A stretch of DNA of 14,420 nt from Baffinella frigidus (lineage: Eukaryota; Cryptophyceae; Cryptomonadales; Baffinellaceae): positions 1 through 14,420 of the forward strand of contig MU648362.1 of assembly GCA_026770585.1 (NCBI GenBank). The letters are read 5' to 3'. The number at the start of each line of letters is the position of its first letter. Position 1 is the stretch's first letter. The translations under genes were made by a program, and so were the position numbers. Shown one piece after another: positions 14,204-14,420 of this stretch. The notes beneath the pieces were generated by a model that was not told the DNA's origin, searched no databases, and saw only the letters and a list, made by a program, of their open reading frames with translations.

Positions 14204-14420
14204 ATGTCGGCAAGGAAACGCCCTGCTGGGCTTGCATTCGACCCCGGCCTCGCTGATGGCGTCCTGGGTGGTGCAGGCCGCTCGGGTGCGGGTGGCTCGG
14301 CAGCGGGCGGCCCGGGAGCGGGCGACCCGGGAGCGGGCGGCCCGGGAGCGGGCGGTGGCGGTGCAGGCCGCCCGGGAGCAAGCGACTCGGGAGCGGGCGG
14401 CCTGGGAGCGGGCGGTGGCG
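14204..14420 (+). CDS. Gly/Ala/Pro-repeat protein, 3' end outside the window
   Basis: An ATG at 14204 (AAA before it) opens a frame that stays open to the window edge, 72 residues. The first 20 residues are ordinary and basic (SARKRPAGLAFDPGLADG), which supports a real start. From residue 37 it becomes tandem PGAGG/PGAGD pentapeptides, encoded by 15-bp units, with longer GGG variants. GC content rises sharply compared with the other genes. Such Gly/Ala/Pro tracts are flexible or collagen-like, though the strict Gly-x-y triplet of collagen is not kept. The opposite strand is also open, as expected from GC-rich repeats, but would begin with a repeat and lacks an ordinary N-terminus. Function is unknown; a virion, surface or spacer protein are possibilities. 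Confidence 0.5.
   Translation, partial: MSARKRPAGLAFDPGLADGVLGGAGRSGAGGSAAGGPGAGDPGAGGPGAGGGGAGRPGASDSGAGGLGAGGG
14312..14420 (+). repeat. GC-rich 15-bp coding minisatellite
   Basis: Units of the type CCG GGA GCG GGC GRC recur with substitutions and one longer variant, running off the right edge. They encode PGAGG or PGAGD. Confidence 0.85.

Noticed and set aside
14031-14381. 116-aa minus-strand frame with PLPGR repeats
   Set aside because: It is opposite to the Gly/Ala/Pro frame and begins directly in repeat sequence; GC-rich repeats are often open on both strands.

Overview
The window looks like a compact, intron-poor eukaryotic-type dsDNA genome: most likely a large DNA virus of a protist or alga, or a virus-derived element. 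Reasons: intergenic gaps are short; starts are ATG with A at -3 rather than Shine-Dalgarno sites; most upstream regions have TATA-like boxes (TATTTAAA, TATAAAA and variants); several stops are followed by AATAAA or ATTAAA; and the mix is a giant cysteine-rich membrane glycoprotein, a multi-pass membrane protein, a divergent FEN1/XPG-type nuclease, a cysteine/histidine-rich protein and several proteins I cannot assign. No capsid, polymerase, terminase or integrase gene is present, so family cannot be fixed. A small, gene-dense protist nuclear region is the main alternative.

Layout: nine genes alternate strictly in strand (+ - + - + - + - +). They are: a 5'-truncated giant Cys-rich membrane glycoprotein (2-4849 +); an approximately nine-TM membrane protein (4971-6068 -); a 97-aa charged Ala/Glu/Lys-rich protein (6255-6548 +); a FEN1-like nuclease with all seven expected acidic positions (6670-7977 -); a 91-aa helical protein (8162-8437 +); a 447-aa unknown (8563-9906 -); a 452-aa mostly helical unknown (10073-11431 +); a 701-aa Cys/His-rich protein with acidic ends (11720-13825 -); and the start of a Gly/Ala/Pro repeat protein cut by the right edge (14204 onward, +). 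Several obvious reading frames begin at non-ATG codons; I moved these starts to the first convincing in-frame ATG.

Between genes: divergent pairs share gaps of 166-186 bp (378 bp for the last pair) that hold the TATA-like boxes, so each gap is probably a bidirectional promoter. Convergent pairs have gaps of 121, 121, 125 and 288 bp that hold poly(A) signals, a 12-bp minisatellite and a group of three hairpins. The gap at 13826-14203 carries an exact 18-bp direct repeat and an exact 16-bp inverted pair. The nuclease/91-aa promoter carries three identical ACACGTGT octamers.

How the genes may work together is inference. The first two proteins are membrane or envelope candidates. The nuclease, with a basic nuclear-signal-like insert, suggests DNA processing in the nucleus. 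The 447-aa and 452-aa proteins share one promoter region and may be co-expressed. No RNA genes, CRISPR arrays or insertion sequences were seen.
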